Shown piece by piece: positions 33,332-45,201 of a stretch of DNA of 64,000 bases. Within the stretch, counting starts at the first letter, position 1. Each line of letters begins with the position of its first letter. The notes under the pieces were generated by a model, which was not told the origin of the DNA, did no database searches, and saw nothing but the letters and a program-made list of their open reading frames with translations. The DNA is from Streptomyces sp. B1I3 (GTDB lineage Bacteria > Actinomycetota > Actinomycetes > Streptomycetales > Streptomycetaceae), in NCBI RefSeq assembly GCF_030816615.1, contig NZ_JAUSYD010000001.1:3224001-3288000 (forward strand), read 5' to 3'. The position numbers and the translations under genes were made by a program.

Positions 33332-34594
33332 ATGCCCGCAGACCTCGCTGTCATCGGACTCGGTCACCTCGGCCTGCCCCTCGCCCAAGCGGCCGTCGGC
33401 GCCGGCATCCACACCGTCGGCTACGACACCGACCCACGCCCCTACGCGGAACTGTCGGCGGGCCATACGCCGGTCGAGGGATCCCTCAGCGCCTCGGACA
33501 TCCGCCGGATGCTCTCCGGAGGCTTCAGACCGACCGCCGACCCGGCCGAACTGGGCCGGGTGCGGACCGCCGCGATCTGCGCCCCCACCCCGCTCGGACC
33601 CGACCGCACCCTCGACCTCCGCGCCGTGACCGAAGCGGCCCGCGCCCTCGCCGCCCGGCTGCGCCCGCACACCACCGTCCTGGTGGAATCCGCCGTGCCG
33701 CCCGGCACCACCGAGAACGTCGTACGGCCGCTCCTGGAGGAGGGCTCGGGCCTGCGCGCCGGGCGCGACTTCCACCTCGCCCACTCCCCCGGCCGGCTCG
33801 ACCCCGGCAACCGCGTCCACGTCTACGCCAACACCCCCAAGGTCATCGGCGGCCTGACACCCGCGTGCACCGAGTCGGCCGCCGCCTTCTACGGCCGCCT
33901 CACGGACAAGGTCGTCCGGGCCCGGGGGCCACGCGAGGCCGAGATGACCAAGGTCCTGGAAACCAACTTCCGGCACGTCAACATCGCGCTGGTCAACGAG
34001 ATGGCGGTGCTCTGCCATGACCTCGGCGTCGACCTCTGGGACGTCATCAGGTGCGCCGAGACCAAGCCGTTCGGCTTCCAGCCGTTCCGTCCCGGCCCCG
34101 GCGTCGGCGGACATGGCGCCCCCGTCGACCCCGGCTACCTCCCGTACAACAGCCGCACCCCGGGCCACCCGTTGCGCATGGTCTCGCTGGCCAAGGAGAT
34201 CAACGACCGGATGCCGAGCTACGTGATCCAGCGCTGCGCCACCCTGCTGAACGAACACGGCAAGTCGGTCCGGGGAGCCCGGGTGCTGCTTCTCGGGGTC
34301 ACCTACAAGCCGGACCTCGCCGACCAGGAGGCCTCGCCTGCCCGGGACATCGCGACCCGGCTCCTGGACATGGGTGCCCAGATCGGCTTCCACGACCCGC
34401 ACGTCCTGGACTGGCGTGTGCGCGAACAACCTGTCCCCCGCGCCGACTCGCTCTACGAGGCAGCCGCCGGGGCCGACCTGACGGTGCTGCTCCAGCACCA
34501 CCGTACGTACGACCTCCAGGGCCTCGCCGTGAAGGCCCAGCTCCTCCTGGACACGCGGGGAGCCACCCCGGCGGGAGCCGCGCACCGGTTGTAG
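33332..34594 (+). CDS. Nucleotide sugar dehydrogenase family protein (UDP-ManNAc dehydrogenase-like) lacking the catalytic Cys
   Basis: 420 aa. N-terminal Rossmann domain LAVIGLGHLGLPLAQ, conserved CAPTPLG and ESAVPPGTTE, helix with KVLETNFRHVNIALVNEMA, and C-terminal LLGVTYKPDLADQEASPA: the full layout of the UDP-glucose/UDP-N-acetylmannosamine dehydrogenase family. The active-site loop normally GGHCIPVDP reads GGHGAPVDP here: residue 262 is Gly (GGC at 34115-34117), not Cys. The Cys forms the thioester needed for the second oxidation, so this protein may stop at the aldehyde, do another reaction, or be inactive. ATG at 33332 follows GGGAAGGA by 11 nt. Substrate and pathway are not evident from neighbours. 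Confidence 0.88.
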   Translation: MPADLAVIGLGHLGLPLAQAAVGAGIHTVGYDTDPRPYAELSAGHTPVEGSLSASDIRRMLSGGFRPTADPAELGRVRTAAICAPTPLGPDRTLDLRAVTEAARALAARLRPHTTVLVESAVPPGTTENVVRPLLEEGSGLRAGRDFHLAHSPGRLDPGNRVHVYANTPKVIGGLTPACTESAAAFYGRLTDKVVRARGPREAEMTKVLETNFRHVNIALVNEMAVLCHDLGVDLWDVIRCAETKPFGFQPFRPGPGVGGHGAPVDPGYLPYNSRTPGHPLRMVSLAKEINDRMPSYVIQRCATLLNEHGKSVRGARVLLLGVTYKPDLADQEASPARDIATRLLDMGAQIGFHDPHVLDWRVREQPVPRADSLYEAAAGADLTVLLQHHRTYDLQGLAVKAQLLLDTRGATPAGAAHRL

Positions 34595-34716
34595 GGGATG
34601 CCGCCGGGGCCGACGCCCGCAAGGATTCCGGTGGGCCGTGTCGGTATGGACTGCTAGCCTGCGGCGTCACTTCTCGCACAGTTGTGCGCGTCACCGTCCC
34701 AGGGGGAAGATCCACC

Positions 34717-35334
34717 ATGAGCCAGCCCGTTCAGCCGCCGAACCCACCCCAGCAGCCGTACGGCGGCGGGCAGCCGACCGACGGGAACCCGTACGCGGCG
34801 CAGCAGCCGGGCAATCCGTACGCGGGCCAGCAGGCCGGTGCGCCGACGGGCAACCCGTTCGCCGGTCAGCAGCCCGGGCAGCCGGCCGGCCAGTTCGGTG
34901 GCGGGATGACCTTCCCCTCCGCCCCGCCGGTCTCCCGGAACAACCTCGGCCTCGGTGTACTGGCCGCCCTCGGCACCGCGATCGTCGCCGCGATCCTCTA
35001 CGGCGTCATAGCCGGCTCGATCGAGCGCGAGGTCGGTTACGCAGCCGTCGGTGTCGGCTTCCTGGTGGGCTTCGCCGCGAGCAAGGTCGGCGGGGCCAAC
35101 CCGGCCGTCGCGGTCGTCAGCGCCGTCTTCTCCCTGGGCGCCGTCTACCTGGGCCAGCTCGTCTGCATGTCGATGATCCTGGCGGACGGTCTCGGCGTCG
35201 GCTTCTCCGAGGTCTTCTTCGACCACTTCGGTGACGTCGTGGACATCTGGAAGGACGAGGCCGACTTCATGACGTACCTCTTCCTGGCCCTGGGCCCGAT
35301 CGCCGCCTTCGGTGGCGCCAAGCGGGGCGCGTAA
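34717..35334 (+). CDS. Membrane protein with Pro/Gln/Gly-rich N-terminus, unknown function
   Basis: 205 aa. The first 75 residues are a Gln/Pro/Gly/Tyr repeat (NPYAGQQ-type words), probably a disordered cytoplasmic tail. Three or four hydrophobic segments follow (LGVLAALGTAIVAAILYGVI, YAAVGVGFLVGFAASKV, PAVAVVSAVFSLGAVYLGQL and FLALGPIAAFGGA), with an acidic loop FFDHFGDVVDIWKDEADF between the last two. AGGGGGAAGA lies upstream of ATG 34717. No family recognised beyond the common Streptomyces proline-rich-tail membrane protein pattern. Confidence 0.82.
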   Translation: MSQPVQPPNPPQQPYGGGQPTDGNPYAAQQPGNPYAGQQAGAPTGNPFAGQQPGQPAGQFGGGMTFPSAPPVSRNNLGLGVLAALGTAIVAAILYGVIAGSIEREVGYAAVGVGFLVGFAASKVGGANPAVAVVSAVFSLGAVYLGQLVCMSMILADGLGVGFSEVFFDHFGDVVDIWKDEADFMTYLFLALGPIAAFGGAKRGA

Positions 35335-35350
35335 CCGGCAGCAGCACGCG

Positions 35351-35386
35351 GGAGGGCCCGGACCGCAGGTGCGGTCCGGGCCCTCC
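35351..35386. terminator. Bidirectional terminator
   Basis: GGAGGGCCCGGACCGC (35351-35366), loop AGGT, GCGGTCCGGGCCCTCC (35371-35386): 16 perfect pairs, between the convergent membrane-protein and guaB3 genes. Confidence 0.85.
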
Positions 35387-35403
35387 TGCGTGTGCGGGAA
35401 GCG

Positions 35404-36528
35404 TCAGCGGCGGTGCTGCGAGTCCGCGACCGTCACCTCGACGCGCTGGAACTCCTTGAGGTCGCTGTAGCCCGTGGTGGCCATCGCCCGGCGCAGCGCG
35501 CCGAAGATGTTCATCGAGCCGTCGGGGTTGTGCGAGGGGCCGGTGAGGACCTCCTCCGTCGTGCCGACGGAACCGAGGTCGACCAGCTTGCCGCGCGGCA
35601 CGTCCGCGTGGACGGCCTCCATGCCCCAGTGCCGGCCACGGCCGGGAGCGTCCGTGGCACGGGCCAGCGGGGAGCCCATCATCACGGCGTCCGCGCCGCA
35701 GGCGATGGCCTTGGGCAGGTCGCCGGACCAGCCGACGCCGCCGTCCGCGATGACGTGCACGTACCGGCCGCCGGACTCGTCCATGTAGTCACGGCGCGCA
35801 CCGGCCACGTCGGCGACCGCGGTGGCCATCGGGACCTGGATGCCGAAGACGTTGCGCGTGGTGTGCGCCGCGCCGCCGCCGAAGCCGACGAGGACGCCGG
35901 CCGCGCCGGTGCGCATCAGGTGCAGGGCGGCGGTGTAGGTGGCGCAGCCGCCGACGATCACCGGGACGTCCAGCTCGTAGATGAACTGCTTCAGGTTGAG
36001 CGGCTCGGCGGCACCGGAGACGTGCTCGGCGGAGACCGTCGTACCGCGGATGACGAAGATGTCCACGCCCGCGTCGACGACGGCCTTGGAGAACTGCGCG
36101 GTGCGCTGCGGCGAGAGCGCGGCGGCGGTGACGACACCGGAGTCGCGCACCTCCTTGATGCGCTGGCCGATCAGCTCCTCCTGGATGGGAGCGGAGTAGA
36201 TCTCCTGGAGCCGCGGGGTCGCGGTCTCCACGGGCATCTCGGCGATCTCGTCGAGGAGGGACTGCGGGTCGGCGTGCCGGGTCCACAGCCCTTCGAGGTT
36301 GAGGACGCCCAGGCCACCCAGCTCGCCGATGCGGATGGCGGTCTGCGGGGAGACCACCGAGTCCATGGGAGCGGCCAGGAAGGGCAGCTCGAAGCGGTAG
36401 GCGTCGATCTGCCAGGCGATCGAGACCTCCTTCGGGTCACGGGTACGACGGCTCGGCACGACAGCGATGTCGTCGAACGCGTATGCACGGCGGCCGCGCT
36501 TGCCGCGCCCGATCTCGATCTCAGTCAC
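35404..36528 (-). CDS. guaB3: GuaB3 family IMP dehydrogenase-related protein
   Basis: 374 aa TIM-barrel protein of the IMPDH/GMP reductase superfamily. ARRAYAFDDIAVVPSRRTRDP is the typical start; there are no CBS domains. Conserved stretches include APMDSVVSPQTAIRIGELGG, IVGGCATYTAALHLMRTGA, VGFGGGAAHTTRNVFG and VIADGGVGWSGDLPKAIACG. GuaB3 proteins are an actinobacterial and cyanobacterial class; activity on GMP or IMP varies. It lies 104 bp downstream of guaB on the same strand, separated by a hairpin. Confidence 0.93.
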   Translation of the reverse strand: MTEIEIGRGKRGRRAYAFDDIAVVPSRRTRDPKEVSIAWQIDAYRFELPFLAAPMDSVVSPQTAIRIGELGGLGVLNLEGLWTRHADPQSLLDEIAEMPVETATPRLQEIYSAPIQEELIGQRIKEVRDSGVVTAAALSPQRTAQFSKAVVDAGVDIFVIRGTTVSAEHVSGAAEPLNLKQFIYELDVPVIVGGCATYTAALHLMRTGAAGVLVGFGGGAAHTTRNVFGIQVPMATAVADVAGARRDYMDESGGRYVHVIADGGVGWSGDLPKAIACGADAVMMGSPLARATDAPGRGRHWGMEAVHADVPRGKLVDLGSVGTTEEVLTGPSHNPDGSMNIFGALRRAMATTGYSDLKEFQRVEVTVADSQHRR

Positions 36529-36582
36529 GATGGTGTGGCCTTTCCTCTACGTCTGCGCTGACCAGTATCCCCGACACACACA

Positions 36583-36618
36583 TGAGGGGCGGTCCCGGGA
36601 ACCCCGGTCCGCCCCTCA
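36583..36618 (-). terminator. Hairpin between guaB and guaB3
   Basis: TGAGGGGCGG (36583-36592) pairs with CCGCCCCTCA (36609-36618), with inner GGG/CCC pairing. It could end guaB transcription and leave guaB3 partly separate. Confidence 0.65.
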
Positions 36619-36632
36619 CCTGCGCTGATGTC

Positions 36633-38180
<1,548 letters not shown>

Positions 38181-38274
38181 CTAACGGGCTCGCAGGGTGT
38201 CTCATTCCACGATCAAGATCACCCAGCCGTTCTGTGGCTTCCCACAATGCCGTGCGGGCCCACCCGGGCCGCCT

Positions 38275-38961
38275 CTACTGCCCCGCGAGGGCGCGCAGTC
38301 TGCTCAGTGCGCGGTGCTGGGCGACCCGCACCGCGCCCGGCGACATACCGAGCATCTGCCCGGTCTCCTCCGCGGTCAGCCCGACCGCGACCCGGAGGAC
38401 CAGCAGCTCGCGCTGGTTCTCCGGAAGATTGGCGAGAAGCTTCTTCGCCCAGGCCGCATCGCTGCTGAGCAGCGCGCGCTCCTCCGGACCGAGCGAGTCG
38501 TCGGGCCGCTCCGGCATCTCGTCGGAGGGCACCGCCGTCGACCCCGGGTGCCGCATCGCGGCGCGCTGGAGGTCGGCGACCTTGTGGCCCGCGATGGCGA
38601 AGACGAAGGCTTCGAAGGGTCTGCCGGTGTCCTTGTACCGCGGCAGCGCCATCAGCACCGCGACGCACACCTCCTGCGCCAGGTCCTCCACGAAGTGACG
38701 GGCATCACCGGGCAGCCGGTTCAGCCGGGACCTGCAGTACCGCAGGGCCAGGGGGTGGACGTGGGCCAGCAGGTCGTGCGTGGCCTGCGCGTCGCCGTCG
38801 ACGGCACGGTGCACCAGAGCACCGATCACCGTCGTCTCGTCGTCACGCATCGGACCATGGTGCCCTGATGCCGTCTGATCCGCGGCATCGCGTCCCGAGT
38901 TGTGCACCGAAGCGTTATGAGCGGGTGTGCGGGTCTCATGAGCGGGTGCGCCGGATGTCAT
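38275..38961 (-). CDS. RNA polymerase sigma factor, SigD-like ECF
   Basis: 228 aa. Region 2 is [20 protein letters not shown] then [20 protein letters not shown] and [20 protein letters not shown] (core binding and -10 recognition). Region 4 is [20 protein letters not shown] then [23 protein letters not shown] (-35 helix-turn-helix). The position between guaB and bldM/whiD matches sigD in mycobacteria (between guaB2 and whiB3). ATG at 38961 has AGGGGGAGGG upstream; MRDDE (ATG 38850) is a shorter alternative. The N-terminal His/Ala/Thr-rich extension is probably disordered. No linked anti-sigma factor is visible, so control is probably elsewhere. Confidence 0.85.
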   Translation of the reverse strand: MTSGAPAHETRTPAHNASVHNSGRDAADQTASGHHGPMRDDETTVIGALVHRAVDGDAQATHDLLAHVHPLALRYCRSRLNRLPGDARHFVEDLAQEVCVAVLMALPRYKDTGRPFEAFVFAIAGHKVADLQRAAMRHPGSTAVPSDEMPERPDDSLGPEERALLSSDAAWAKKLLANLPENQRELLVLRVAVGLTAEETGQMLGMSPGAVRVAQHRALSRLRALAGQ

Positions 38962-39148
38962 GGCCTGCGCCCTCCCCTTCCGCTCGACCGAATCGTTCCC
39001 GAGGAACTCCACACCTCAAGGATGCGGCATCGGCCGGGAAGCGTCACACAGCGCTGGTGGGGAGGGCCCGGCCGCAGGTCCGCCGCCACCGTCGCCCCGT
39101 CCGCCGGTGTGCGGACGGGACCGTACGGCTACCGGCCTCGCCGCGGCA

Positions 39149-39760
39149 TCAGCGGACCAGGCCCCAGCGGAAGCCGAGCGCCACGGCGTGCGCACGGTCC
39201 GAGGCGCCGAGCTTCTTGAACAGACGCCTCGCGTGCGTCTTCACCGTGTCCTCCGAGAGGAACAGCTCGCGTCCGATCTCGGCGTTGGAGCGGCCGTGGC
39301 TCATGCCTTCGAGCACCTGGATCTCCCGCGCGGTGAGCGTCGGGGCCGCGCCCATCTCCGCGGACCGCAGCCGGCGCGGGGCCAGCCGCCACGTCGGATC
39401 GGCCAGCGCCTGGGTCACGGTGGCCCGCAGTTCGGCGCGCGAGGCGTCCTTGTGCAGGTATCCGCGGGCGCCGGCGGCGACGGCGAGCGCCACGCCGTCC
39501 AGGTCCTCGGCGACGGTCAGCATGATGATCCTGGCCCCGGGGTCCGCCGAGAGCAGCCGCCGGACCGTCTCCACACCCCCCAGGCCGGGCATGCGTACGT
39601 CCATCAGAATCAGATCCGAACGGTCGGCCCCCCAGCGGCGGAGGACTTCCTCACCGTTGGCCGCCGTCGTCACCCGCTCCACGCCGGGCACGGTCGCAAC
39701 CGCGCGGCGAAGCGCTTCTCGGGCGAGCGGGGAGTCGTCGCAGACGAGGACGGATGTCAT
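39149..39760 (-). CDS. bldM: Developmental response regulator BldM
   Basis: 203 aa. The sequence matches what I recall of Streptomyces BldM almost residue for residue: TSVLVCDDSPLAREALRR, LILMDVRMPGLGGVE, MLTVAEDLDGVA, YLHKDASRAEL, then the LuxR HTH LTAREIQVLEGMSHG and EDTVKTHARRLF. BldM is an atypical FixJ/NarL-type regulator that works without canonical phosphorylation; it controls aerial hyphae and spore genes as a homodimer and as a heterodimer with WhiI. GGAGG precedes ATG 39760. It is divergent from whiD and follows the sigma gene direction. Confidence 0.96.
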   Translation of the reverse strand: MTSVLVCDDSPLAREALRRAVATVPGVERVTTAANGEEVLRRWGADRSDLILMDVRMPGLGGVETVRRLLSADPGARIIMLTVAEDLDGVALAVAAGARGYLHKDASRAELRATVTQALADPTWRLAPRRLRSAEMGAAPTLTAREIQVLEGMSHGRSNAEIGRELFLSEDTVKTHARRLFKKLGASDRAHAVALGFRWGLVR

Positions 39761-40069
39761 GACCGTCCTCCGCAGCTGATGCGCGTCACCTTGAGCCTCC
39801 AGGCTGGTACAAGTCGTCACCTCTGCGGTCGACCCCCTCGGACATCTGCCCGAGCTCGTTCTGCGTCAACCGCTTCCCCCTCATCAACGACGGTCACTCG
39901 AAAGAGTTACGGGCCGAAGCTTCCGGTTCGGCACTCTAAGTGAGGGGCCGGACACACAGGAGAGCGACGCGGGATCCTTCACGCGTCAACAGAACTTTCA
40001 CCCGGAGGCATGCCCTATTTAGTGGGTTTTCTTCCCTTTTGCTGGCGTCTATGACTAGATTCGCAATCA

Positions 40070-40102
40070 GTCATATTTACATCTACTAACACCGTAGATG
40101 TA
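40070..40102 (+). promoter_or_regulatory. whiD upstream AT-rich motif and 25-bp dyad
   Basis: GTCATATTTAC (40070-40080) is followed by TACATCTAC (40078-40086), TAACACC, GTAGATGTA (40094-40102): perfect 9-bp arms with a 7-nt centre. TACTAA (40084-40089) is a -10-like hexamer inside it. The site is 81-113 bp before the whiD ATG, in the 422-bp bldM-whiD divergent spacer 39761-40182, which otherwise shows only a purine-rich ribosome site and AT-rich patches near 40015-40060. Confidence 0.55.
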
Positions 40103-40182
40103 CGGTCGGGACTCAGGTCGCCGACGGTCACGACGGTCGAGGGTGCCGTTTCCGATGCAGCAAGGTTTCGAGGGGACACGCA

Positions 40183-40515
40183 ATGGCAGATTTCTCCCGC
40201 CTTCCCGGACCCAACGCAGATCTGTGGGACTGGCAGTTGCTGGCCGCCTGCCGCGGGGTCGACAGTTCACTGTTCTTCCACCCCGAAGGAGAGCGCGGGG
40301 CGGCCCGGAGCGCCCGTGAGACCTCGGCGAAAGAGGTCTGCATGCGGTGCCCCGTGCGCGCCGAGTGCGCAGCACACGCCCTCGCGGTACGGGAGCCCTA
40401 CGGCGTGTGGGGCGGCCTGACCGAGGACGAACGCGAAGAGCTCATGGGCCGGGCCCGCAACCGCCTGATCTCGGCCCACTCGGGAGTCCCGCACGGACAC
40501 CCCGGCCCCACCTGA
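40183..40515 (+). CDS. whiD: WhiB-like iron-sulfur regulator WhiD
   Basis: 110 aa. Four Cys at 23, 53, 56 and 62 (LLAACRGVD, EVCMRCPVRAEC) bind a [4Fe-4S] cluster; these are the published WhiD positions. The signature turn GVWGGLTEDEREE follows, then a short basic/hydrophilic tail ending HPGPT. The N-terminal ADFSRLPGPNADLWDWQ matches WhiD from memory. WhiD is needed for late sporulation septation and spore-wall maturation and its mycobacterial orthologue is WhiB3; it binds the sigma factor HrdB. ATG 40183 with GAGGGG upstream. Confidence 0.96.
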   Translation: MADFSRLPGPNADLWDWQLLAACRGVDSSLFFHPEGERGAARSARETSAKEVCMRCPVRAECAAHALAVREPYGVWGGLTEDEREELMGRARNRLISAHSGVPHGHPGPT

Positions 40516-40623
40516 CACTCTGCGCCTCCCACCGAACGCAGAAACGTTTTTCCGCACCACCTGGCGTGTCGCCTGGCTGCCGCCGGACGCGGCGCACCGG
40601 TACGGCGACGCGCGGCGCCCCCG

Positions 40624-40800
40624 CGTGTGCGCGGACCCCCGACGCACGGGCCCCCGGCATGCGAACCCTCGACGCGCGCCCCCTCGACGCACAGACCCGC
40701 CACGCAGACCCCCGCCGCGCCCAACCGACGTGCGAACCCTCGACGCGCGAACCCTCGACGCGCCATTTCATCGACGCGCGGATCCATCGACGTACGCCCC
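40624..40800. repeat. Degenerate GC-rich repeats between whiD and the LysR gene
   Basis: GCGAACCCTCGACGCGC-like words recur at about 40668, 40733, 40749 and, degenerately, elsewhere (CCCTCGACGCAC, CATCGACGCGCGG). The 334-bp spacer 40516-40849 shows no credible gene; open frames are Arg/Pro/Thr-rich on all strands. Confidence 0.7.
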
Positions 40801-40849
40801 CCGGACGCACCGGCCACCGGACCGTGGATCACCCTCGTGGCCGCCCCTG

Positions 40850-41740
40850 TCAGCGCGCGGCCGCCAGGGACAGCTGGTCCAGCGTGGCCGCCACCGCCGG
40901 GACCCGGGCGAGGTCGGGCAGCGTGAGCGCCACGATCTCCCGTTCCACGGCGGGCTCCACGGTCACGGTTCGGGCCCCCCTGGGACGGACGGACTCGACC
41001 GCCAGTTCGGGCAGGACGGCCACCCCGAGCCCCGCACCGACCAGCCCGATGACGGCCGGGTAGTCGTCCGTGGCGAAGTCGATCCGCGGCGTGAACCCGG
41101 ACTCCTCGCAGACCTCCACCAGCTGACGCCTGCAGCGCGGGCAGCCCGCGATCCACGACTCGTCCGCCAGCTCGGCGATGCCCACCGCCTCGGCACCCGC
41201 CAGCCGGTGCCCTTCGGCCACCAGGCCCACCAGCCGGTCCCGGAGAAGCGGACGTACGACCAGGTCGTCCCACTCGCCGCCGGCCGTCCCGTACCTGAAC
41301 GCCAGCGCGATGTCGCAGTCCCCGTCACGCAGCATCTCCACCGAGCGCGGCGGCTCCGCCTCGACGAGTGACACCCGGGTCCCCGGGTGCGCGGCCCGCA
41401 GCGCGGCCAGGGCACCCGGCACGAGGGTGGAGCTTCCGCTGGGGAACGACACGAGCCGGACGCGGCCCGCGCGCAGCCCGGCGATCGCCGCGACCTCCTC
41501 CTCGGCGGCGGTCAGCCCGGCGAGGATGCCGGACGCGTGGCGCAGCAGCGCCTGCCCTGCCTCGGTGAGCCGCATCTCACGCCCCGTACGGATCAGCAGA
41601 GGTGTACCCGCCGAGGACTCCAGCGCCTTCATCTGCTGGCTGACCGCGGGTTGGGTGCAGCCGAGCTCCCGCCCGGCGGCGGAGAACGAGCCGGTGGTGG
41701 CGACGGCGCGCAGGACACGGAGATGACGAGCTTCGATCAC
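40850..41740 (-). CDS. LysR family transcriptional regulator
   Basis: 296 aa. The N-terminal winged HTH is RHLRVLRAVATTGSFSAAG, then AAGRELGCTQPAVSQQMKAL. The effector domain starts GRVRLVSFPSGSSTLVPGAL and has ILDIGL-type turns later (YPAVIGLVGAGLGVAVLPE). Effector is unknown. GTG at 41740 has GGGAGG adjacent to it. It is divergent from the MOSC gene with an 80-bp spacer, so it probably regulates that gene and itself, as LysR proteins usually do. Confidence 0.9.
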   Translation of the reverse strand: MIEARHLRVLRAVATTGSFSAAGRELGCTQPAVSQQMKALESSAGTPLLIRTGREMRLTEAGQALLRHASGILAGLTAAEEEVAAIAGLRAGRVRLVSFPSGSSTLVPGALAALRAAHPGTRVSLVEAEPPRSVEMLRDGDCDIALAFRYGTAGGEWDDLVVRPLLRDRLVGLVAEGHRLAGAEAVGIAELADESWIAGCPRCRRQLVEVCEESGFTPRIDFATDDYPAVIGLVGAGLGVAVLPELAVESVRPRGARTVTVEPAVEREIVALTLPDLARVPAVAATLDQLSLAAAR

Positions 41741-41820
41741 CCTCCCACCATAAGCGGCACTTGCAGCGGAGGGCGAATAATCACAGGCAGCTTTGAGGGC
41801 CGAATGGTTAGCGTGTGGGC

Positions 41821-42489
41821 ATGAAGTTGCTGAGCGTGAATCTGGGCCGCCCCACGGCCTCCCCGAACACCGACGGCCCCGGCGGGGTCACCGGGATCGA
41901 CAAGCGTCCGGCCGATGGCCCGGTGACGGTCACCGACCCCGGCCCCAAGGGCACCGGCGGCAGCGGCCTGGCCGGTGACGCCGTATGCGACCTGCGCCAC
42001 CACGGCGGCTCGGACCAGGCGGTGTACGCCTTCGCCCGAGAGGAGCTCGACGCCTGGGAGAAGGAGCTGGGCCGGCCCCTTCCCAACGGCACGTTCGGCG
42101 AGAACCTGACGACCCTCGGCCTTCCGGTGAGCGACGCCAGGATCGGTGAGCGCTGGCGCATCGGCGGCGGAGTGGTCCTGGAGGTCACCGCGGGCCGCAT
42201 ACCGTGCCGGACGTTCGCGGGCCATCTGGACGAGAAGGGATGGGTGAAGCGGTTCACGCGGGCGGCGGCAACGGGCGCGTACCTGCGGGTCGTCGAACCG
42301 GGGACGATCCGTGCCGGCGACCCGGTCGAGATCGTGCACCGTCCGGACCACGAGGTCACCGCCGCGCTGCAGTTCCGTGCCGTCACGACCGAGCGGGAGC
42401 TCCTGCCGCTCCTGCTGGCCGCCGGGGAGGCCCTGCATCCGGAGGCGCTGCGCCAGGCGCGGAAGTACGTGGCGGCGCACGGCTCCTGA
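41821..42489 (+). CDS. MOSC domain-containing protein (YiiM-like)
   Basis: 222 aa. MOSC domains transfer sulfur from a Cys persulfide and are found in molybdenum cofactor sulfurases and YiiM/YuaD. Seen here: VCDLRHHGGSDQAVYAFARE, LPNGTFGENLTTLGL, RIGERWRIGGGVVLEVT and the conserved Cys in GRIPCRTFAGHL. The C-terminal 60 residues are the usual YiiM helical tail. ATG 41821 is very close to a possible -10 (TAGCGT at 41809), so the message may be leaderless. The LysR gene is divergent. Confidence 0.88.
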   Translation: MKLLSVNLGRPTASPNTDGPGGVTGIDKRPADGPVTVTDPGPKGTGGSGLAGDAVCDLRHHGGSDQAVYAFAREELDAWEKELGRPLPNGTFGENLTTLGLPVSDARIGERWRIGGGVVLEVTAGRIPCRTFAGHLDEKGWVKRFTRAAATGAYLRVVEPGTIRAGDPVEIVHRPDHEVTAALQFRAVTTERELLPLLLAAGEALHPEALRQARKYVAAHGS

Positions 42490-42591
42490 GGGCCGGCGGA
42501 CCGCGGGCGGGCCTGCCGCCCGCGGTCCCGGGGGACGGCGGGTGGTGGGCGGGCCGACCGCCCGCACCCGCGGGGCACTAACGTGCCGCGT

Positions 42592-43365
42592 ATGACGACT
42601 GCACTGATTACGGGCGCGACGGCGGGGATCGGCGCCGCCTTCGCACGGCGGCTCGCGGGTGACGGGCACAACCTGGTGCTGGTGGCCCGTGACACGGAGC
42701 GGCTGCGCGCACAGGCCACGGAACTGCACGACCGGCACGGCATCGAGGCCGAGGTGCTGACGGCCGACCTGTCCACGGACGCCGGGATCGAGGCGGTCGA
42801 GGCCCGCCTGACGAAGCGTGTGAGCCCCGTCGACCTGCTGGTGAACAACGCCGGCTTCGGCAACAAGGGGCGTTACCTGGACGTCTCCATGGCCGATGAA
42901 CTGACCATGCTGAAGGTGCACTGCGAGGCGGTGCTCCGGTTGACCTCGGCTGCAGCGGGCGGGATGCGGGAGCGTGGCCGCGGCGGAGTGGTCAACGTGG
43001 CCTCGGTGGCGGCCTTCCTGCCCCGGGGGACGTACGGGGCGTCGAAGGCGTGGGTCGTGCAGTTCACCCAGGGTGCGGCGAAGGACCTCGCGGGTTCGGG
43101 GGTGCGGCTGATGGCGCTCTGCCCCGGCTTCGTACGGACGGAGTTCCACGAGCGGGCGGGGATGGGTACGGGCAACATCCCCGGCTGGATGTGGCTCGAC
43201 GCGGACAAGCTGGTCGCGGCGGCCCTGGCCGACCTGGCCAGGGGCAGGACGGTGTCCGTGCCGGATCCCCGGTACAAGGCGATGATGGGTCTGGTGAAGG
43301 TGACACCCCGGGGACTCCTCGGCGGAGTCACCTCCCGCGCGGGCCGTACCTACGGCCCCCGGTAG
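42592..43365 (+). CDS. Short-chain dehydrogenase/reductase
   Basis: 257 aa, classical SDR. Cofactor motif TGATAGIGAAFARRLA, NNAGFGNKG, catalytic Ser in NVASVAAFLPRGT and YGASKAWVVQF with the catalytic Tyr/Lys pair, and PGFVRTEFHERAG. The substrate is not predictable. ATG at 42592 is preferred over GTG at 42583; TAACGT at 42579 could be a -10 giving a leaderless message. It follows the MOSC gene by 100 bp and converges on groEL. Confidence 0.9.
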   Translation: MTTALITGATAGIGAAFARRLAGDGHNLVLVARDTERLRAQATELHDRHGIEAEVLTADLSTDAGIEAVEARLTKRVSPVDLLVNNAGFGNKGRYLDVSMADELTMLKVHCEAVLRLTSAAAGGMRERGRGGVVNVASVAAFLPRGTYGASKAWVVQFTQGAAKDLAGSGVRLMALCPGFVRTEFHERAGMGTGNIPGWMWLDADKLVAAALADLARGRTVSVPDPRYKAMMGLVKVTPRGLLGGVTSRAGRTYGPR

Positions 43366-43417
43366 CGGCCTCCTCGCCTCGCCCGGATCGCGGCCGCGGC
43401 GGCGAGGGGCCAGGACG

Positions 43418-43462
43418 CACCGAGGCCCGGTGCCCCCGCGACGGGGGTACCGGGCCTCGGTG
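43418..43462. terminator. Bidirectional terminator between SDR and groEL
   Basis: CACCGAGGCCCGGT (43418-43431) pairs with ACCGGGCCTCGGTG (43449-43462); the inner CCCCCG/CGGGGG extends the stem. It separates the convergent SDR and groEL genes. Confidence 0.85.
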
Positions 43463-43477
43463 GCGTACGGAGCCGTA

Positions 43478-45148
<1,671 letters not shown>

Positions 45149-45201
45149 CTAGTTATTTCGCAGGGGGCCAGGGGCGCAGAACGGAAGCAAACGTGGGTGA
45201 G

